Positions 15,637 to 24,709 of a stretch of 64,000 nt of DNA are shown in pieces (the first letter of the stretch is position 1; every line of letters starts with the position of its first letter). The DNA comes from JADLBR01 sp964651705 (lineage in GTDB: Bacteria; Verrucomicrobiota; Verrucomicrobiia; JADLBR01). Made by a program: the position numbers and the translations under genes. The stretch lies in assembly GCA_964651705.1 (NCBI GenBank), contig CAZYWZ010000018.1:17123-81122 (forward strand), written 5' to 3'. The notes under the pieces were generated by a model. That model saw only the letters and a program-made list of their open reading frames with translations, was not told the origin of the DNA and did no database searches.

Positions 15637-18341
15637 ACGCAGGGTTCCATCCGGCCGCAGGCTCGTGCCGCGCGATGCCACCCGCCGCCCTCGCCGCGCT
15701 TCTGGCATTTGCCTCGTGCACCGGGCGCGTGCGGGAACTGTACGTCGCCCCGGATGGCGACGACGCCAACCCGGGCACCCGGGCGCGGCCCTTCGCCACG
15801 CTGGAGCGCGCGCGGGAGGAGATCCGGAATTCCGAGATCGGGAGCCGGCCCCCCACGACCGTGTACCTCCGCGGGGGCGTGTACCACCTTTCGGGCACCT
15901 TCGCGCTGGGGGCCGGGGATGCCGGAACGGCCGATGCGCCGATCACATATCGCGCCTACGGCGAAGAGCGACCGGTCCTGCGCGGCGGGTTGCCCATCGC
16001 GCGATTCGAGACGCACCGCGGCGAGATCCTCAAGGCCGATGTGGGGCCGGCGGGACTCGGCGGCGTCCGCTTCCGCCAGCTCTTCTTCGATGGCCGCCGC
16101 CAGCAACTGGCCCGTTACCCGAATGTCGACCCGGCGCGCCCCTTCGAGAGCGGCTGGGCCTTCGTCGATGCCGAGCCGGTGCCGGCGGAGCGGTTGGGCG
16201 AGACCGGCGCCAGGCGCATCTTCCGCATCGCCGCGGCCGACCTTCGCCCATGGGCCCGGCCCACCGATGCCGAGGTGAGCATCTTCCCCTCGCACGAGTG
16301 GTGGAATAATATCCTCCCGGTCACCGCCTTCGATCGCGGGAGCCGGATCCTGACCCTGGCCCGCAATGCTTCCTACGAGATACAGGCCGGCGACCGGTAC
16401 TTCGTCCAAGGGCCGCTGGAGGAACTCGACGCCCCCGGCGAATGGTACCTCGATGTTGAGAAGGGAACCCTGTACTTCTGGCCGCCGGGACCGATCGGGG
16501 GGCGCGAGGCGTACGCCCCGAGGCTCAAGACATTGCTGGAGATCGGGCCCGGCGCCGCGCACGTGGCGTTCCGGGGACTGACGTTCGAATACTGCGAGGG
16601 CACCGCGATCACCCTCAGGGATGCCACGAACTGCCTGATCGCCGGGTGCCTGATCCAGAACGTCGGGGATTACGGCGGCAGCGGCGTCTCCATCGTCGGC
16701 GGAAAGAGCAACGGCGTCGTCGGCTGCGATATCGCCGACACCGGCAGCCACGGCATCAGCCTGGGCGGCGGCGACGAGAAGGCGCTCGCGCCGGCGGGCA
16801 ACTATGCCGAGGGCAACGAGATCACGCGCACCGGCGCGTTCTACAAGCAGGGCTGCGGCATCCAGCTCGGCGGGACCGGGAACCGCGTCGCCCGCAACCA
16901 TCTGCACCACCTCCCGCGTTTCGGCGTGTGGTTCGGCGGCCAGAACCACGTGATCGAGCTGAACCACATCCACCACGTCAGCCTCGAGACGATGGACACC
17001 GCCGCGATCTACGGGAACTCCCTGAACTGGCTGTCGGCCCACGGCTGCGTCGTGCGGCATAACTTCATCCACGATGTCATCGGCCGCAGCGGCAAGTCGG
17101 GCAAATGGCTCTCGCCCTATTTCGCGTGGGGCATCTATCTCGACTGGACCCCGATGGGCGTGACCGTCACCGGCAACATCGTCGCGCGCACGCCCCGCGC
17201 CGGGATCATGGTCCACGACGGCAGGGACAACCTCATCGAGAACAACATCATCGCCGAATGCGGCACCGGGCGCCACGAGCACGGGCCGACCAGCCAGATC
17301 GAGTTCAGCGGTTGGGACACCGGCTACGGCTGGTGGAAACGCGAGATCGATAACTGGTCCAGGCAGTACGATTCCGTGAAAGATCTGCCCGCGTGGAAGC
17401 GCGTCCCGAGCCTCCGCGATCCGCGGACCGTGCCCCTGCCCGATCGCCGCACCATGGCGCGGAATGTCGCGCGAGGGAACATCCTCTTTTGGACCGGGTC
17501 CCAGGCCCAGGCCTTTCGGTTTCGGAACCTGTCCTTCGAGCTCAATCGTTCCGACTCGAATCTGGTGTGGCACGGCGGCCAACCGATCCTGACCGGCCAC
17601 CTCAAGGCGGGAGCGCCCATCGGCCCGGATCTCGCGGCGCAGAATTCGGGATTCGAGGAGGGGCAACCGGGCAAGGCCCCCCCGGGCTGGTCGTGGCACA
17701 TCCGCCCCAGCACCAACGATTCCGCGGTCGCCTCATCAGATCAACCGCGCTCGGGCACGCGATGCCTCCGGCTCGAGGGCATCCCCGATCCGGCCAAGGC
17801 CAGAGACCCGAAACTCCAGGGGGAATCGTGGGCGCGAATCCCGAGCCTTCGCAGCGCCGAGATCGCCGTCGAGCCGGGCAAGGTCTATCGCGTCGCGGGA
17901 TGGTTCCGCGCCGCCGCGCCGGACACGCGCGTGGAACTCGGCGCGCAGGCCTATCGCAAGGACACTTACAGCTGGCAGCACGTCGAGGCCTTCCCCATCG
18001 GCACCGACTGGTCCCGGCACGAGTGCGTCTTCCGGTTCCCCGCCCCCGGCGACGGCGGGCACCCCGATATGAAAAAATTCTATGTGCGCATCCGGCTGCC
18101 GGATGAGCGCGGGCTGATCTTCGCCGACGATATCCAGGTCCACCAGGTCTCTCCCACCGACGAATGGACCGCGTGGCAGGCGCTGGGCATGGACCGGCAT
18201 TCCGTCGTCGGGGATCCGATGTTCGCCGATCCCAGCAAGGACGATTACCGACTCAAGGACGGCTCCCCCGCCTTCGATCTTGGCTTCCGGCCCATCCCGT
18301 TCGAACAGATCGCCCCCCACAGGACGGGCCGCTTGCCATAA
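15633..18341 (+). CDS. Right-handed beta-helix protein with C-terminal carbohydrate-binding domain
   Basis: A 902-residue exported protein, possibly a lipoprotein ('LLAFASC' near residue 30). Near the N terminus it has the opening 'YVAPDGDDANPGTRARPFATL' typical of pectate-lyase-like parallel beta-helix proteins, then repeated Asn/Gly/Ile coils ('NCLIAGCLIQNVGDYGGSGV', 'NHVIELNHIHHVS'). The C-terminal third (after about residue 670, 'NSGFEEGQPGKAPPGW') resembles a family 4/9-type carbohydrate-binding module. It probably binds or cleaves a polysaccharide; the reaction is not determined. Its ATG overlaps the fucosidase stop by 4 nt, so the two are translationally coupled. The frame extends far upstream inside the fucosidase gene, but that part is a shadow. 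Confidence 0.9.
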   Translation: MNAGFHPAAGSCRAMPPAALAALLAFASCTGRVRELYVAPDGDDANPGTRARPFATLERAREEIRNSEIGSRPPTTVYLRGGVYHLSGTFALGAGDAGTADAPITYRAYGEERPVLRGGLPIARFETHRGEILKADVGPAGLGGVRFRQLFFDGRRQQLARYPNVDPARPFESGWAFVDAEPVPAERLGETGARRIFRIAAADLRPWARPTDAEVSIFPSHEWWNNILPVTAFDRGSRILTLARNASYEIQAGDRYFVQGPLEELDAPGEWYLDVEKGTLYFWPPGPIGGREAYAPRLKTLLEIGPGAAHVAFRGLTFEYCEGTAITLRDATNCLIAGCLIQNVGDYGGSGVSIVGGKSNGVVGCDIADTGSHGISLGGGDEKALAPAGNYAEGNEITRTGAFYKQGCGIQLGGTGNRVARNHLHHLPRFGVWFGGQNHVIELNHIHHVSLETMDTAAIYGNSLNWLSAHGCVVRHNFIHDVIGRSGKSGKWLSPYFAWGIYLDWTPMGVTVTGNIVARTPRAGIMVHDGRDNLIENNIIAECGTGRHEHGPTSQIEFSGWDTGYGWWKREIDNWSRQYDSVKDLPAWKRVPSLRDPRTVPLPDRRTMARNVARGNILFWTGSQAQAFRFRNLSFELNRSDSNLVWHGGQPILTGHLKAGAPIGPDLAAQNSGFEEGQPGKAPPGWSWHIRPSTNDSAVASSDQPRSGTRCLRLEGIPDPAKARDPKLQGESWARIPSLRSAEIAVEPGKVYRVAGWFRAAAPDTRVELGAQAYRKDTYSWQHVEAFPIGTDWSRHECVFRFPAPGDGGHPDMKKFYVRIRLPDERGLIFADDIQVHQVSPTDEWTAWQALGMDRHSVVGDPMFADPSKDDYRLKDGSPAFDLGFRPIPFEQIAPHRTGRLP

Positions 18342-18383
18342 TTAGGATTGCTTCCGCCATCGCGCTATCTATACGGCTCATTA

Positions 18384-19166
18384 ATGGTAGCTCGTCCCCG
18401 CGCCATCCGGTTCGCCACGATGGTCGCTTTCGTTACATTGGCGCTAAACACGCGCGCGCCATCGGCCATGGTGGTGCTCCCCGCCGGTCTGGATGGGACA
18501 GTCTCTCACTCATTCGACACGTTTTTGAACGTTGTCCGAGACAACCTTGGTATGACAAATGGCTCATTTGTGACGGACTTGGGCACACTGGATAGCATAA
18601 CGGCGGCATTGTCCGTCGACGCAGGCGATATCATTAACGTCAGTCTTCCAGCTGGGAAGACCGGCACGATGTTCGTCAATCTGGGCTATCTTGGTGGGGG
18701 AAGCTACGGGGCCAGCGATGTATGGACGAATAACGGAGGTCAATTTCTCGGCCTTGTCGGCACGGCACCCACACTTAGTTCCCTGCAAACGAGGGGACGT
18801 GTCCAAGGAAATGATGTTAACATTCAGGCCAGTTACACTTTCACGGAATCTTTTTCCTTCACGGGCTGGGGCGCGGACATGTACAGCCCGTTCATCTCTG
18901 GGGGCAGCCTGACCTTTGTCCCCAACACAACTGTTTTTACTTTCACCTATCCCGATACGGCGGATGGTGGTCAGTTCGTGACGATCTCATCCGTTCCCGA
19001 GCCTTCACACGCCTCCCCGCTCGCGCTGGCCTTGGGTTTGCTGCTGTTCTCCAGGAGGCGCAGGGCTCTCGCCAGATTCTTGAGCGGCGTCCGTCGCCCG
19101 TCCGTATTCGCCCGGAAGGCGTTCCACCGGCAGCCAGCCAGGGCGCAACCGTGGGAGAAAATGTAG
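18384..19166 (+). CDS. PEP-CTERM sorted surface protein with an extended tail
   Basis: A 260-residue protein with a signal peptide and a Ser/Thr/Gly-rich, beta-type body. Near the end is a PEP-CTERM signal: 'VPEPSHASPLALALGLLLF' followed by 'SRRRR'. Proteins of this class are recognised by exosortase and placed on the cell surface, often with extracellular polysaccharide. Unusually, about 35 residues follow the Arg cluster, where the signal normally ends the protein. The tail runs straight into a repeat cassette whose GTAG supplies the TAG stop, so the native stop was probably lost. The ATG at 18384 gives a normal signal peptide; a TTG at 18348 is less likely. The gene is visibly less GC-rich than its neighbours. 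No exosortase is in the window. Confidence 0.82.
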   Translation: MVARPRAIRFATMVAFVTLALNTRAPSAMVVLPAGLDGTVSHSFDTFLNVVRDNLGMTNGSFVTDLGTLDSITAALSVDAGDIINVSLPAGKTGTMFVNLGYLGGGSYGASDVWTNNGGQFLGLVGTAPTLSSLQTRGRVQGNDVNIQASYTFTESFSFTGWGADMYSPFISGGSLTFVPNTTVFTFTYPDTADGGQFVTISSVPEPSHASPLALALGLLLFSRRRRALARFLSGVRRPSVFARKAFHRQPARAQPWEKM

Positions 19167-19232
19167 CCCATCTGGTAACAGATGGGCCCGGGTGCTCGGC
19201 CGACGCGTCCACGGTCTAACGACCGTGGCTAC
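19163..19232 (+). repeat. 70-nt GTAG...CTAC cassette, type B long, copy 1
   Basis: It holds the hairpin CCCATCTG/CAGATGGG and ends in CCACGGTC/GACCGTGG. The copy at 24614-24683 is the same length and nearly identical. It is preceded by GTGGGAGAAAAT and followed by TTTTCGAGCTGG (19241-19252), a variant of the family 12-mer. Its first TAG ends the upstream PEP-CTERM gene. Confidence 0.85.
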
Positions 19233-19254
19233 ACCCCGAGTTTTCGAGCTGGGC

Positions 19255-21639
19255 TCACGGCGCGAACGCGCGGAGGGTCTCTTTGCCCGCCGCGGCCTCG
19301 AGCGCGGGGCCGTCGCCCGCCTTCAGGCGGATGCGTATCACGGCCTCGCCGCCGCCGGAGCGGTCGCGGACCTCGAGGGTGTCGCCCTTTTGCCTCACGT
19401 CGCAATCGGGTGGTCGGCCGTTCTCGTTGACGAGCAGGATGGCCGCGCTGCGTCGGGCGCCGGCCTTCTCGCGGGTGGCGGCGGTGAAGTGCCATTGTTT
19501 GTCGGGGACGGGCGCCTTCGCGTTCGGGAAGCCTTCCTTCGGGTCCATGGGCCACTCGTCGGTCTGGGAGAAGGAGAAGCCCCCTGGGGTGAACAGGCGG
19601 ACGGTCATGGCCTCGGGATCCTTTCGGGAGACGAGGGCCTGCGCCTTTTCATCCAACTCGAAGGCGTTGTGCCCGTGCAACAGCCACTGGTAAGGCACGG
19701 CCTCGGGCGCCGCCAGTTCATCGACGATGCAGACGACCGAGGGGCGGACGAGCAGGACATGCCGGAGGTTCTTCGGCAAGGGCGGCGCGTAGCAGCCGGA
19801 GGCGTCGCCACAGGCGTAGCCGAAGCGCGGGGTGCTCTGGAAGGCGGCGATGCGGCCCGTGCCGCCGCGGCCGAGCTGTCCCTTGCCGTCCACGAGCACG
19901 GCGTTGTGCGCCATGGTCTGCTGCGTGTACTCGGTGTGGAAGGGGGAGCCATGGGTCGGGTAACGCACGCCGGCGGGAATGACGAGGGAGCGCCCGCCCT
20001 TCATGAGGGCGAAGCTGTTCTGGTCGGCGTGGCTATGGCTGACTGAACCATATGGGGAGCACTTGAACAGCAGGAACAGGTCTCGCGCGGGATCGAGGAA
20101 GTCGCTGTGGAGGGCGGCCCAGCCGACGCCATAGAAAGCGGCGTCGTTTGGGGCCGAGTCGGGGCGTTTTGGCTGGACGCGATCCTCGAACAGCAAGCCG
20201 GGGAGGGCCCCGAGGGCCTCGCGCTGGCGCTCGGGCACGAGCAGGTCGGCCCACCAGCGCGTCGCGGGATCGTCGTAGCGGTTGGCGTGGAACAACAGCA
20301 GCGAGCGGAGGCCGGCGCCGTTGCCGAGCATCGGGTCGTTCTCCATGTCTCCGAAGGGGCGGATGTCGCCTATCGGCGAGGTGCAATAGGAGAAGAAGCG
20401 CCGGACCTCGCGATAGAACGGCCGTTTCCAGAGGTCGAGGCCCGTGGCCACGCGGAGCGACTCGAAGGGCACGAGATAGATCGCGTTGTAGGCCATCCCG
20501 TAGGGTATCCCCTCGGCCCAGCCGCCGTCGTACCCGCCCCAGTGGGGATAGACCGTCATCAGGATGCGGACGGCGTAGTCCATCCAGACCGCGGCGCGCG
20601 GTTCCTCCGCCAGCGCGATCGCGTGCTCCACGAGATAGCCGGGCAATCGCCCGTTGTGGCTCTCCTCGGAGAGGAAGAGATAATCGGACTTCTGGAGCCG
20701 GCGCATCAACTGGTCCGCGCGTGCGATCAGCATCTGCTTGACCTTGGCGCGTTCGGCGTCGGTGAGGATGTCGTAGACCCAGTCGTAGGTCTCCGCGGCG
20801 GCCTTCGCGAGGCCCAGGCCGATCTCGTCGCCATATTTCGACATGACCGAGGAAATGCCCTCCGGGTCCCACTCGGCGGCGCCGAGGAGGATGGCCTTGG
20901 CCTTGTCGCCGGAGGCGGCGTCGCCCTCGAGCGCGTGGCGCATCGCCAGCACGCGCATGCCGCTGTCGTGGTATTTGCGCATGCGTCCGAATGCCTCGAG
21001 ATAGCCCAGCCGCTGGTCGGCCTTGGTGGGCGCCTTGTCGTAATCCGGCTCTGGGGGCACATCGAGCTTGAGCGCCCGCTTGGCCTCGCCGCGCAGCGAT
21101 TCGATGGCCCCGCGGCGCGTCGTTTCGAATGTGGCGCGGATCGCCGGGAGCTGCGCCTTCGGGAACAGGAGGCGCGGGTGCTCTTTCGGGACGCGGGCCA
21201 GTAGCTTCTCGGCCGGGACCCACGGTTGCTCGAGCGCGCCGGGCAGGATGGTGAATCGGCGCGGCCCCCAGGTGTCGGCGACTTTGCCCGAGCCGTCGAT
21301 CGCCTCGACGAGCCAGGTGTACTGGCCGGGCGCGAGCGCCTTGTCCGGAACGTGCGCGGTCCATTCCGTCACCCGGGATTCGTAGGCGACCGCGCCCGAC
21401 TTGCCCATCACGCGCAGCCGATACCTCACCTCCCCGGCCTTCCCCGCGCGCCACCAGCAGAATCCCGGCGGCGTGATGTCCAGTTCCTGCCCATCGAAGG
21501 GCTTCGGGAAACAGGCGCGGGCGGGGCGCGTATCGGGAAACGTCGCCGCGCCGCCGTGCAGGGCGGCGGCAAGCATCATGGCGACGGAGAGGATGGGGGG
21601 TGCCAGCCGGGGGCGGGGAGAAGGGCGCGGTGCGGACAT
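19255..21639 (-). CDS. Heparinase II/III-like polysaccharide lyase
   Basis: A 794-residue exported protein. The leader has several Arg and a hydrophobic stretch ending 'GGAAT'. An Fn3/Ig-like N-terminal domain (DUF4962 type, 'LDITPPGFCWWRAG', 'YTWLVEAIDGSG') is followed by an alpha/alpha-toroid (about 170-470, 'YDWVYDILTD', 'WAEGIPYGMAY', 'GDMENDPMLGNG'). The heparinase II/III beta-sheet domain then carries 'SHSHADQNSFALMKGG' and 'TMAHNAVLVDGKGQ'. The family cleaves uronic-acid polysaccharides by beta-elimination using His and Tyr. The 'SHSHADQ' and 'HNAV' motifs are intact, so an active lyase is likely. It stands alone on the minus strand and converges with the PEP-CTERM gene. Confidence 0.92.
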   Translation of the reverse strand: MSAPRPSPRPRLAPPILSVAMMLAAALHGGAATFPDTRPARACFPKPFDGQELDITPPGFCWWRAGKAGEVRYRLRVMGKSGAVAYESRVTEWTAHVPDKALAPGQYTWLVEAIDGSGKVADTWGPRRFTILPGALEQPWVPAEKLLARVPKEHPRLLFPKAQLPAIRATFETTRRGAIESLRGEAKRALKLDVPPEPDYDKAPTKADQRLGYLEAFGRMRKYHDSGMRVLAMRHALEGDAASGDKAKAILLGAAEWDPEGISSVMSKYGDEIGLGLAKAAAETYDWVYDILTDAERAKVKQMLIARADQLMRRLQKSDYLFLSEESHNGRLPGYLVEHAIALAEEPRAAVWMDYAVRILMTVYPHWGGYDGGWAEGIPYGMAYNAIYLVPFESLRVATGLDLWKRPFYREVRRFFSYCTSPIGDIRPFGDMENDPMLGNGAGLRSLLLFHANRYDDPATRWWADLLVPERQREALGALPGLLFEDRVQPKRPDSAPNDAAFYGVGWAALHSDFLDPARDLFLLFKCSPYGSVSHSHADQNSFALMKGGRSLVIPAGVRYPTHGSPFHTEYTQQTMAHNAVLVDGKGQLGRGGTGRIAAFQSTPRFGYACGDASGCYAPPLPKNLRHVLLVRPSVVCIVDELAAPEAVPYQWLLHGHNAFELDEKAQALVSRKDPEAMTVRLFTPGGFSFSQTDEWPMDPKEGFPNAKAPVPDKQWHFTAATREKAGARRSAAILLVNENGRPPDCDVRQKGDTLEVRDRSGGGEAVIRIRLKAGDGPALEAAAGKETLRAFAP

Positions 21640-21756
21640 GGATTAAACTGTACGGGGCGCACGGCGGATGGGAATCGGCTTTTCGCGGTCGCGAGCGCAC
21701 GCGTCATGCCGCATCGTTCGTGGGGAGACTTCGGATCAACTGGAGGGCCGATTTGA

Positions 21757-21977
21757 ACTGCGGCGTGACAGCTCCGCTTTGGATTGCCCCGAACGGCCCG
21801 GCGTGCGCCCGACGCCAGGCTCTCCAACCCGGATAGTTCATGCGCAGGGCGAACGATCCGCACGGAGTGCCGACACGAAGTGTCGGGGACTAGGCCCGAC
21901 GCACCGATCCAAAGCGGCGCTGTCACGCCGCAGTCCAAATTGGGCCGCCCCTTGACCCGCCACGGGGGCGGGCAGGC
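21757..21977. repeat. Type E inverted repeat plus GGGCCGCC module
   Basis: Arms 21757-21782 (ACTGCGGCGTGACAG...CTTTGG) and 21909-21934 are reverse complements with one mismatch over 26 nt and a 126-nt interval. The module at 21924-21977 (CCGCAGTCC, GGGCCGCC, TGACCCGCC, GGGCGGGCAG) recurs at 43790-43843 and, inverted, at 11290-11325. The rest of the 459-nt gap holds no gene that I can support. Confidence 0.8.
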
Positions 21978-22043
21978 TCGCGGCGCCTACCCCCGGATAC
22001 GCGAACAACCAGATCACAATGAATGTTCTCCTTCATCCCCATG

Positions 22044-22065
22044 ATCCGCGGTTTGAAGTTTCAGG
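22044..22065 (+). repeat. 22-nt dispersed motif, copy 3
   Basis: It contains CGGTTTGAAGTTTCAGG, identical to 11497-11518, and lies 34 nt before the GH5 start codon. Confidence 0.6.
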
Positions 22066-22098
22066 CCAGAATCCTGTGATGTAAGTTCTCGCCGGGTC

Positions 22099-23184
22099 AT
22101 GGCCAGAGCGAACGCCGGCATCATCGGAGATAGGGCCGACCCCGTCTGGCTGGTCTTGCCGCTGCTCGGGTGGCTGTCCCTTGCGGGGGCGGCCGAGGGG
22201 GGTCAGCCGCCGGTGGCGCGGGAGTTGCCGCCGCTATCGGTCCGCGGCATGAACTATTATCCTCACGAGACGCCCTGGGGTGGCATGTGGACAAAGACGC
22301 CGGATGAGGTCTGGGCGAAGGACATGGCGCTGGCCGCATCGCTTGGCGCGAACACGATCCGCACCTTCGTGCAATTCTCGCCGCGGCTGGTGGAGGCCGG
22401 CCTGCTGCGCGCGGACGGCGCGCCCACGCCCGAGTACCTGAAAAGGATCGACGCCCTTTTGGCAGCGGCATCGGGGCACGGCATCCGGGTGATCCTGTGC
22501 CTCGATTTCTCGCGGGATTGGCTTTCCGCACCCGACGCTGGCGAGAGGTGGCGGCGCGCACTCGCGCCCGTCGTGTCGGCGCGCCGGGATGACGGCCGCG
22601 TGCTCCTATGGGACCTGATGAACGAGCCCGATGACGACGCGAAGTGGAACGACGCCACGCGGGCCTACCTGCGGGAGGCGGGGCCCTTTATCCGCGAAAC
22701 CGACGCGAATCATCTGACGACCATCGGGATGACGTGGCGCATCGACAGGATCAAGGAGGTCGGTGCGCCCGACGTCATCCAGTATCACGAGTATTGTCCC
22801 AAGGGTACGCTCTTCGATCGTGGCAGCCCCCGCGTGATCGAAACGATCCGCCAGATGCGGGGCGCCTCCGAGGGGCGCCCCCTGATCATCGGGGAATTCG
22901 GCATGTGCACATCGCGCGACCCGGCATTCGGGGCGGAGGAGTCCCTTCGCGCCAAGATCGGCGCTGCGCCGGGGACGGAGGACGATCAGGCCAGGCTGTA
23001 CGAGATCGTCCTGTCCGCGGCGCAAGAGGCGCGCGTGGCGGGCGCGATCGCCTGGTGCCTGCACGACTATCCCATCCAGGACCCGAACGAATCCCACTTT
23101 GGCGTCATCAGGGCCGACGGATCATTGAAACCGGCGGCCCGCGTACTGCGGTCCTTTTTCGAGAGGTGGCGGGCCCGCGAGTGA
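22099..23184 (+). CDS. Secreted glycoside hydrolase, GH5-like cellulase fold
   Basis: A 361-residue TIM-barrel enzyme of clan GH-A. A signal peptide ('WLVLPLLGWLSLAGAAEG') is followed by 'VRGMNYYPHETPWGG' at strand 1. The catalytic acid/base Glu176 lies in 'LLWDLMNEP' and the nucleophile Glu266 in 'LIIGEFGM'. A His-Tyr pair ('IQYHEY') and a late Trp ('AIAWCLHDY') also fit. It should hydrolyse a beta-glycosidic bond with retention in the periplasm or medium; glucan, mannan or another substrate cannot be chosen by eye. A repeat-rich 459-nt gap separates it from the divergent heparinase gene. It stands 125 nt before a UroD-family methyltransferase on the same strand. Confidence 0.88.
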   Translation: MARANAGIIGDRADPVWLVLPLLGWLSLAGAAEGGQPPVARELPPLSVRGMNYYPHETPWGGMWTKTPDEVWAKDMALAASLGANTIRTFVQFSPRLVEAGLLRADGAPTPEYLKRIDALLAAASGHGIRVILCLDFSRDWLSAPDAGERWRRALAPVVSARRDDGRVLLWDLMNEPDDDAKWNDATRAYLREAGPFIRETDANHLTTIGMTWRIDRIKEVGAPDVIQYHEYCPKGTLFDRGSPRVIETIRQMRGASEGRPLIIGEFGMCTSRDPAFGAEESLRAKIGAAPGTEDDQARLYEIVLSAAQEARVAGAIAWCLHDYPIQDPNESHFGVIRADGSLKPAARVLRSFFERWRARE

Positions 23185-23309
23185 AAGCCCGGGGCGCCGA
23201 CCCGATCGGACACAAGATATTCCCGATCAGATACAGACCCCGCCGGGACACTTCTGGCATAATCCCGGCTAATGAGAGGCGCGGCGGGCGCGCGGCGGAG
23301 GAATCGTCC

Positions 23310-24512
23310 ATGAGCATGTTTGATACCACGGGCAAGGCGGAGGGGCAGGCCGGGCGGAAGCCCAACACCCTGAAAAAATTGGAGCGGCTAAACACCGCGC
23401 TGCGTCACGAGGAGCCGGATCGCGTGCCGATCAGCGACTTTTTCTGGGGCAGTTTCACGAAGCGCTGGCGGGAGGAGCTTGGCCTGGCCGAGGACGCGAA
23501 CCCCTATTATCACTACGACCTCGACTGGATCGTGACGGTCCCGAACATGGACCCGTGGATCCGGCCCTTCGAGACGCTGAAGGAGACCCCCGAGGAGGTC
23601 GTGGTCAAGACCGGCTTCGGCGCGGTGATGCACAAGCTCTTCGCGCTCCCGATGCCCGAGATGCGCTCGTGGGAGACCGACGCGTTTGAAAAACTGGAGG
23701 CGGTAAAGTTCGACGACCCGCGGGACCCGAGGCGTTTTTTTTCCGCGGGGGACAACCAGATCGCCGGGGTCGGGGATGGTTTCCAGCGCAACACGCCCGC
23801 GTGGATCGATACGGTGAAGTCCCTGCGCCCGGATTTCCCGGTGTACGGCAGCATGATCGAGTGCAGCGAATGCCTCACGCGGCTGGTGGGGCAAGAGAAC
23901 GCGATGCTCTGGATGGGCGAGGAGCCGGAGCGCATGGGCGAGGCCATCAACCGGATCGGGGCGCATTACCTCGCCATGGCCGAGGCCGAGCTGGCGGCGG
24001 GCGAGGGGCTGCTGGACGGGTTCGTGATCTGGGGCGACGTCGCCTACAAGCACGGCACCTTCATGTCTCCGGCGTACTGGCGGAAATACTTCAAGCCATG
24101 GGTCGCGGCGATGGTGGAGCGGGTGCACGCGCGCGGCCTGCCGGTGATCTATCACGGCTGCGGCAACGTGCACGCGATCTTCCCCGACTACATCGAGATG
24201 GGCGTCGATGCCTATAATCCCCTGGAGGTGAAGGCCGGGATGGACGCGGTGGACCTGCGGCGGAAGTACGGCCATGGGATCGGTTTCTGCGGCAACAGCG
24301 ACATGCAGGTCTGGGAGACCGGCGACCGCGACGCGATCCGCAGGGAGGTGATGCGCAAGCTCAACGCCGCCAAGGGAGGCGGGTATATCTTCCAGTCGGA
24401 TCATTCCGTGAGCAGCAGCGTCTCGGGCGCGACGTACGATTACATCGTGAAGATGGTCCGCGAGTACGGCCAATACCCGCTGCGGCTGGGGGAGTTTGAT
24501 GGGATGGAGTGA
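23310..24512 (+). CDS. Uroporphyrinogen decarboxylase family protein (MtaA/CmuA-like methyltransferase)
   Basis: A 400-residue cytoplasmic protein of the UroD fold. The start at 23310 has GGAGGAA at ideal spacing; the frame runs far upstream inside the GH5 gene as a shadow. The motif 'VIYHGCGN' supplies His282 and Cys284, the His-x-Cys zinc ligands of the corrinoid methyltransferases, and 'EVKAGMD' and 'FQSDHSV' are family segments near the C terminus. I do not see the second conserved Cys of MtaA, so the zinc site may differ. True haem-pathway HemE is unlikely because its N-terminal Arg signature is missing. A corrinoid protein is encoded 3 kb downstream. Proposed role: methyl transfer between a donor and the corrinoid. 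Confidence 0.85.
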   Translation: MSMFDTTGKAEGQAGRKPNTLKKLERLNTALRHEEPDRVPISDFFWGSFTKRWREELGLAEDANPYYHYDLDWIVTVPNMDPWIRPFETLKETPEEVVVKTGFGAVMHKLFALPMPEMRSWETDAFEKLEAVKFDDPRDPRRFFSAGDNQIAGVGDGFQRNTPAWIDTVKSLRPDFPVYGSMIECSECLTRLVGQENAMLWMGEEPERMGEAINRIGAHYLAMAEAELAAGEGLLDGFVIWGDVAYKHGTFMSPAYWRKYFKPWVAAMVERVHARGLPVIYHGCGNVHAIFPDYIEMGVDAYNPLEVKAGMDAVDLRRKYGHGIGFCGNSDMQVWETGDRDAIRREVMRKLNAAKGGGYIFQSDHSVSSSVSGATYDYIVKMVREYGQYPLRLGEFDGME

Positions 24513-24613
24513 TGCGACGATCCGATGAGAGTCCCTCGAGGTAGATTCGTGGCCCCCCGTTTGCCAGTCAGATCCCATCCCGCCCGTTGGGCGGGACCAC
24601 AGGAGCGAAATAT

Positions 24614-24703
24614 GTAGCCCATCTGGTAACAGATGGGTCCGGGCGCTCAGCCAGCGCCTCCACGGTCTGACGACCGTGGCTACGCCCGGAATCTTCGAGC
24701 CAG
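24614..24703 (+). repeat. 70-nt cassette, type B long, copy 2, with variant 12-mer
   Basis: The cassette at 24614-24683 matches 19163-19232. It is preceded by CGCCCGTTGGGCGGGACCAC and GAGCGAAATAT, a weaker form of the left module. TCTTCGAGCCAG follows at 24692-24703, seven nt before the next start codon. Confidence 0.85.
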
Positions 24704-24709
24704 TTACCC

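Noticed and set aside
22644..23309. Upstream extension of the UroD-family gene into the GH5 gene
   Set aside because: The sequence is a shadow of the GH5 coding region, and GGAGGAA before the ATG at 23310 marks the real start.
23310..24512. HemE of haem biosynthesis
   Set aside because: The conserved N-terminal Arg motif of HemE is missing, a His-x-Cys zinc site is present, and no other haem genes are nearby.
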